A stretch of DNA of 31,897 nt from a virus. A model generated the notes under the pieces. The model made no database searches. It was given only the letters and a program-made list of their open reading frames with translations, and was not told the origin of the DNA. Positions 31,390 to 31,897 of this stretch are shown in pieces (position 1 is the stretch's first letter; the number at the start of each line of letters is the position of its first letter). Location: IMG/VR virus record IMGVR_UViG_3300038825_001688, positions 1 to 31,897 of that record, one strand, 5' to 3'. The position numbers and the translations under genes were made by a program.

Positions 31390-31521
31390 TATGCGGTGAG
31401 GTAACATCGTACACCTTTTTAGGTAAGCCTGCGGTCGCAAGACAATGAACTTCGTTAGAAGTCACAAACAGGAAAACATCTTAAAATAAAAAGTTTTATG
31501 ATAAATTGTAAAAAAAATAGG
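31390..31521 (+). ncRNA. Probable guide-scaffold/tracrRNA region with 17-nt anti-repeat
   Basis: Between the nuclease stop and the first repeat lie small hairpins (ACTTC-GTTA-GAAGT at 31449-31462; TGCG-GT-CGCA at 31430-31439) and the anti-repeat TAAAATAAAAAGTTTTA at 31482-31498. That anti-repeat is complementary to repeat bases 4-20 at 16 of 17 positions (one A-C mismatch; the C/T variant base of the repeat gives G-C or G-U). Both lie on the same strand, so a plus-strand transcript could form tracrRNA-crRNA duplexes. With the first repeat it could also fold into a single hairpin like an omega RNA. The arrangement after a TnpB-like gene matches where omega RNA lies in IS605 elements. Transcript ends are unknown. 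Confidence 0.7.
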
Positions 31522-31874
31522 GTCTAAAACTTTCTATTTTACAGTAAGTTTTACACGATTACAGATTTATGTGAAATTGGTAAAAGTCTAAAACTTTCTA
31601 TTTTACAGTAAGTTTTACACATCTCCATAAACGGCCATTTTCCCTGGTCTAAAATTTTCTATTTTACAGTAAGTTTTACACCCTTTGGCTTTGCAGTGAA
31701 AGCAATTGTAAACGGTCTAAAATTTTCTATTTTACAGTAAGTTTTACACGGTTAGGATCTCGACCCTGTAAATTCATGTCTAAAACTTTCTATTTTACAG
31801 TAAGTTTTACACAGGATCGAAGAGCGAAGATTAACAAAGGTCTAAAATTTTCTATTTTACAGTAAGTTTCACAC
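31522..31874 (+). CRISPR. CRISPR array: six 35-nt repeats, five complete spacers
   Basis: Repeats start GTCTAAAA and end GTTTTACAC, at 31522, 31586, 31647, 31715, 31778 and 31840. Base 9 is C in copies 1, 2 and 5 and T in copies 3, 4 and 6; copy 6 also has T to C at base 31. Spacers are 29, 26, 33, 28 and 27 nt and all different. The repeat is an imperfect palindrome: 14 bases at each end pair with two mismatches around a 7-nt loop. The degenerate last copy marks the trailer end, so the leader is on the nuclease side. Twenty-three further nt (31875-31897) run to the window edge and could be a sixth spacer or flank. No cas1 or cas2 is visible. Confidence 0.93.
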
Positions 31875-31897
31875 AACAGAGGATAGGAAAGAAGAAG

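Noticed and set aside
31875-31897. Whether the window closes into a circle with the portal gene
   Set aside because: Reading the portal frame across the ends gives an odd Phe/Cys-rich tail and then a stop in the last repeat, so there is no support for circularity.

Overview
The window is a segment of an AT-rich (about one third GC by eye) tailed-phage or prophage genome. It carries a portal protein, scaffold, major capsid protein, tail nozzle-like protein, Ala/Gln-rich ejection-type proteins, small and large terminase, an M15-type endolysin, an ERF single-strand annealing protein, a tyrosine recombinase, a helix-turn-helix regulator and a cytosine methyltransferase. No tape-measure or sheath gene is visible, so a short-tailed (podovirus-like) temperate phage of an AT-rich bacterium is the best reading. 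The host cannot be named from the sequence.

Layout. 1-1682 (-): portal, cut by the window edge. 1683-1805: divergent control region. 1806-15799 (+): virion genes from two small unknowns through scaffold, capsid, decoration, fibre, neck and nozzle to three or four internal/ejection-type proteins, then a virion protein, a small helical protein and the endolysin. 15769-21716 (-): an early/replication operon with small membrane and unknown proteins, a MazG-like nucleotide hydrolase candidate, a PDDEXK-type nuclease, a winged-helix replication protein candidate, ERF, and an XRE-like regulator. 21717-22791: divergent regulator/integrase switch. 22877-24585 (-): small early genes with AAGGTGA ribosome sites and a strong promoter; this stretch also holds iteron-like repeats. 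24836-29493 (+): terS, small membrane ORFs, terL, small genes, and a C5 methyltransferase containing a second, out-of-frame gene. 29516-31897 (+): a 143-aa unknown, a 477-aa TnpB/Cas12-type RuvC nuclease, a 132-nt guide-scaffold-like intergenic region, and a CRISPR array of six 35-nt repeats reaching almost to the window end.

The standout is the last block. A compact nuclease with all three RuvC acidic residues and a four-cysteine zinc ribbon sits directly upstream of a CRISPR array. The intergenic region contains a 17-nt anti-repeat (16 of 17 positions pair with the repeat, counting G-U). A leftover reading frame in the same intergenic region resembles the C-terminal tail of IS605-type TnpB proteins. 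No tnpA, cas1 or cas2 is present. This looks like a phage-borne TnpB-to-Cas12 intermediate in which a transposon-type guide RNA scaffold has become a tracrRNA plus repeat array. The inference rests on motif reading and hand base-pairing and needs homology search, RNA folding and spacer matching to confirm.
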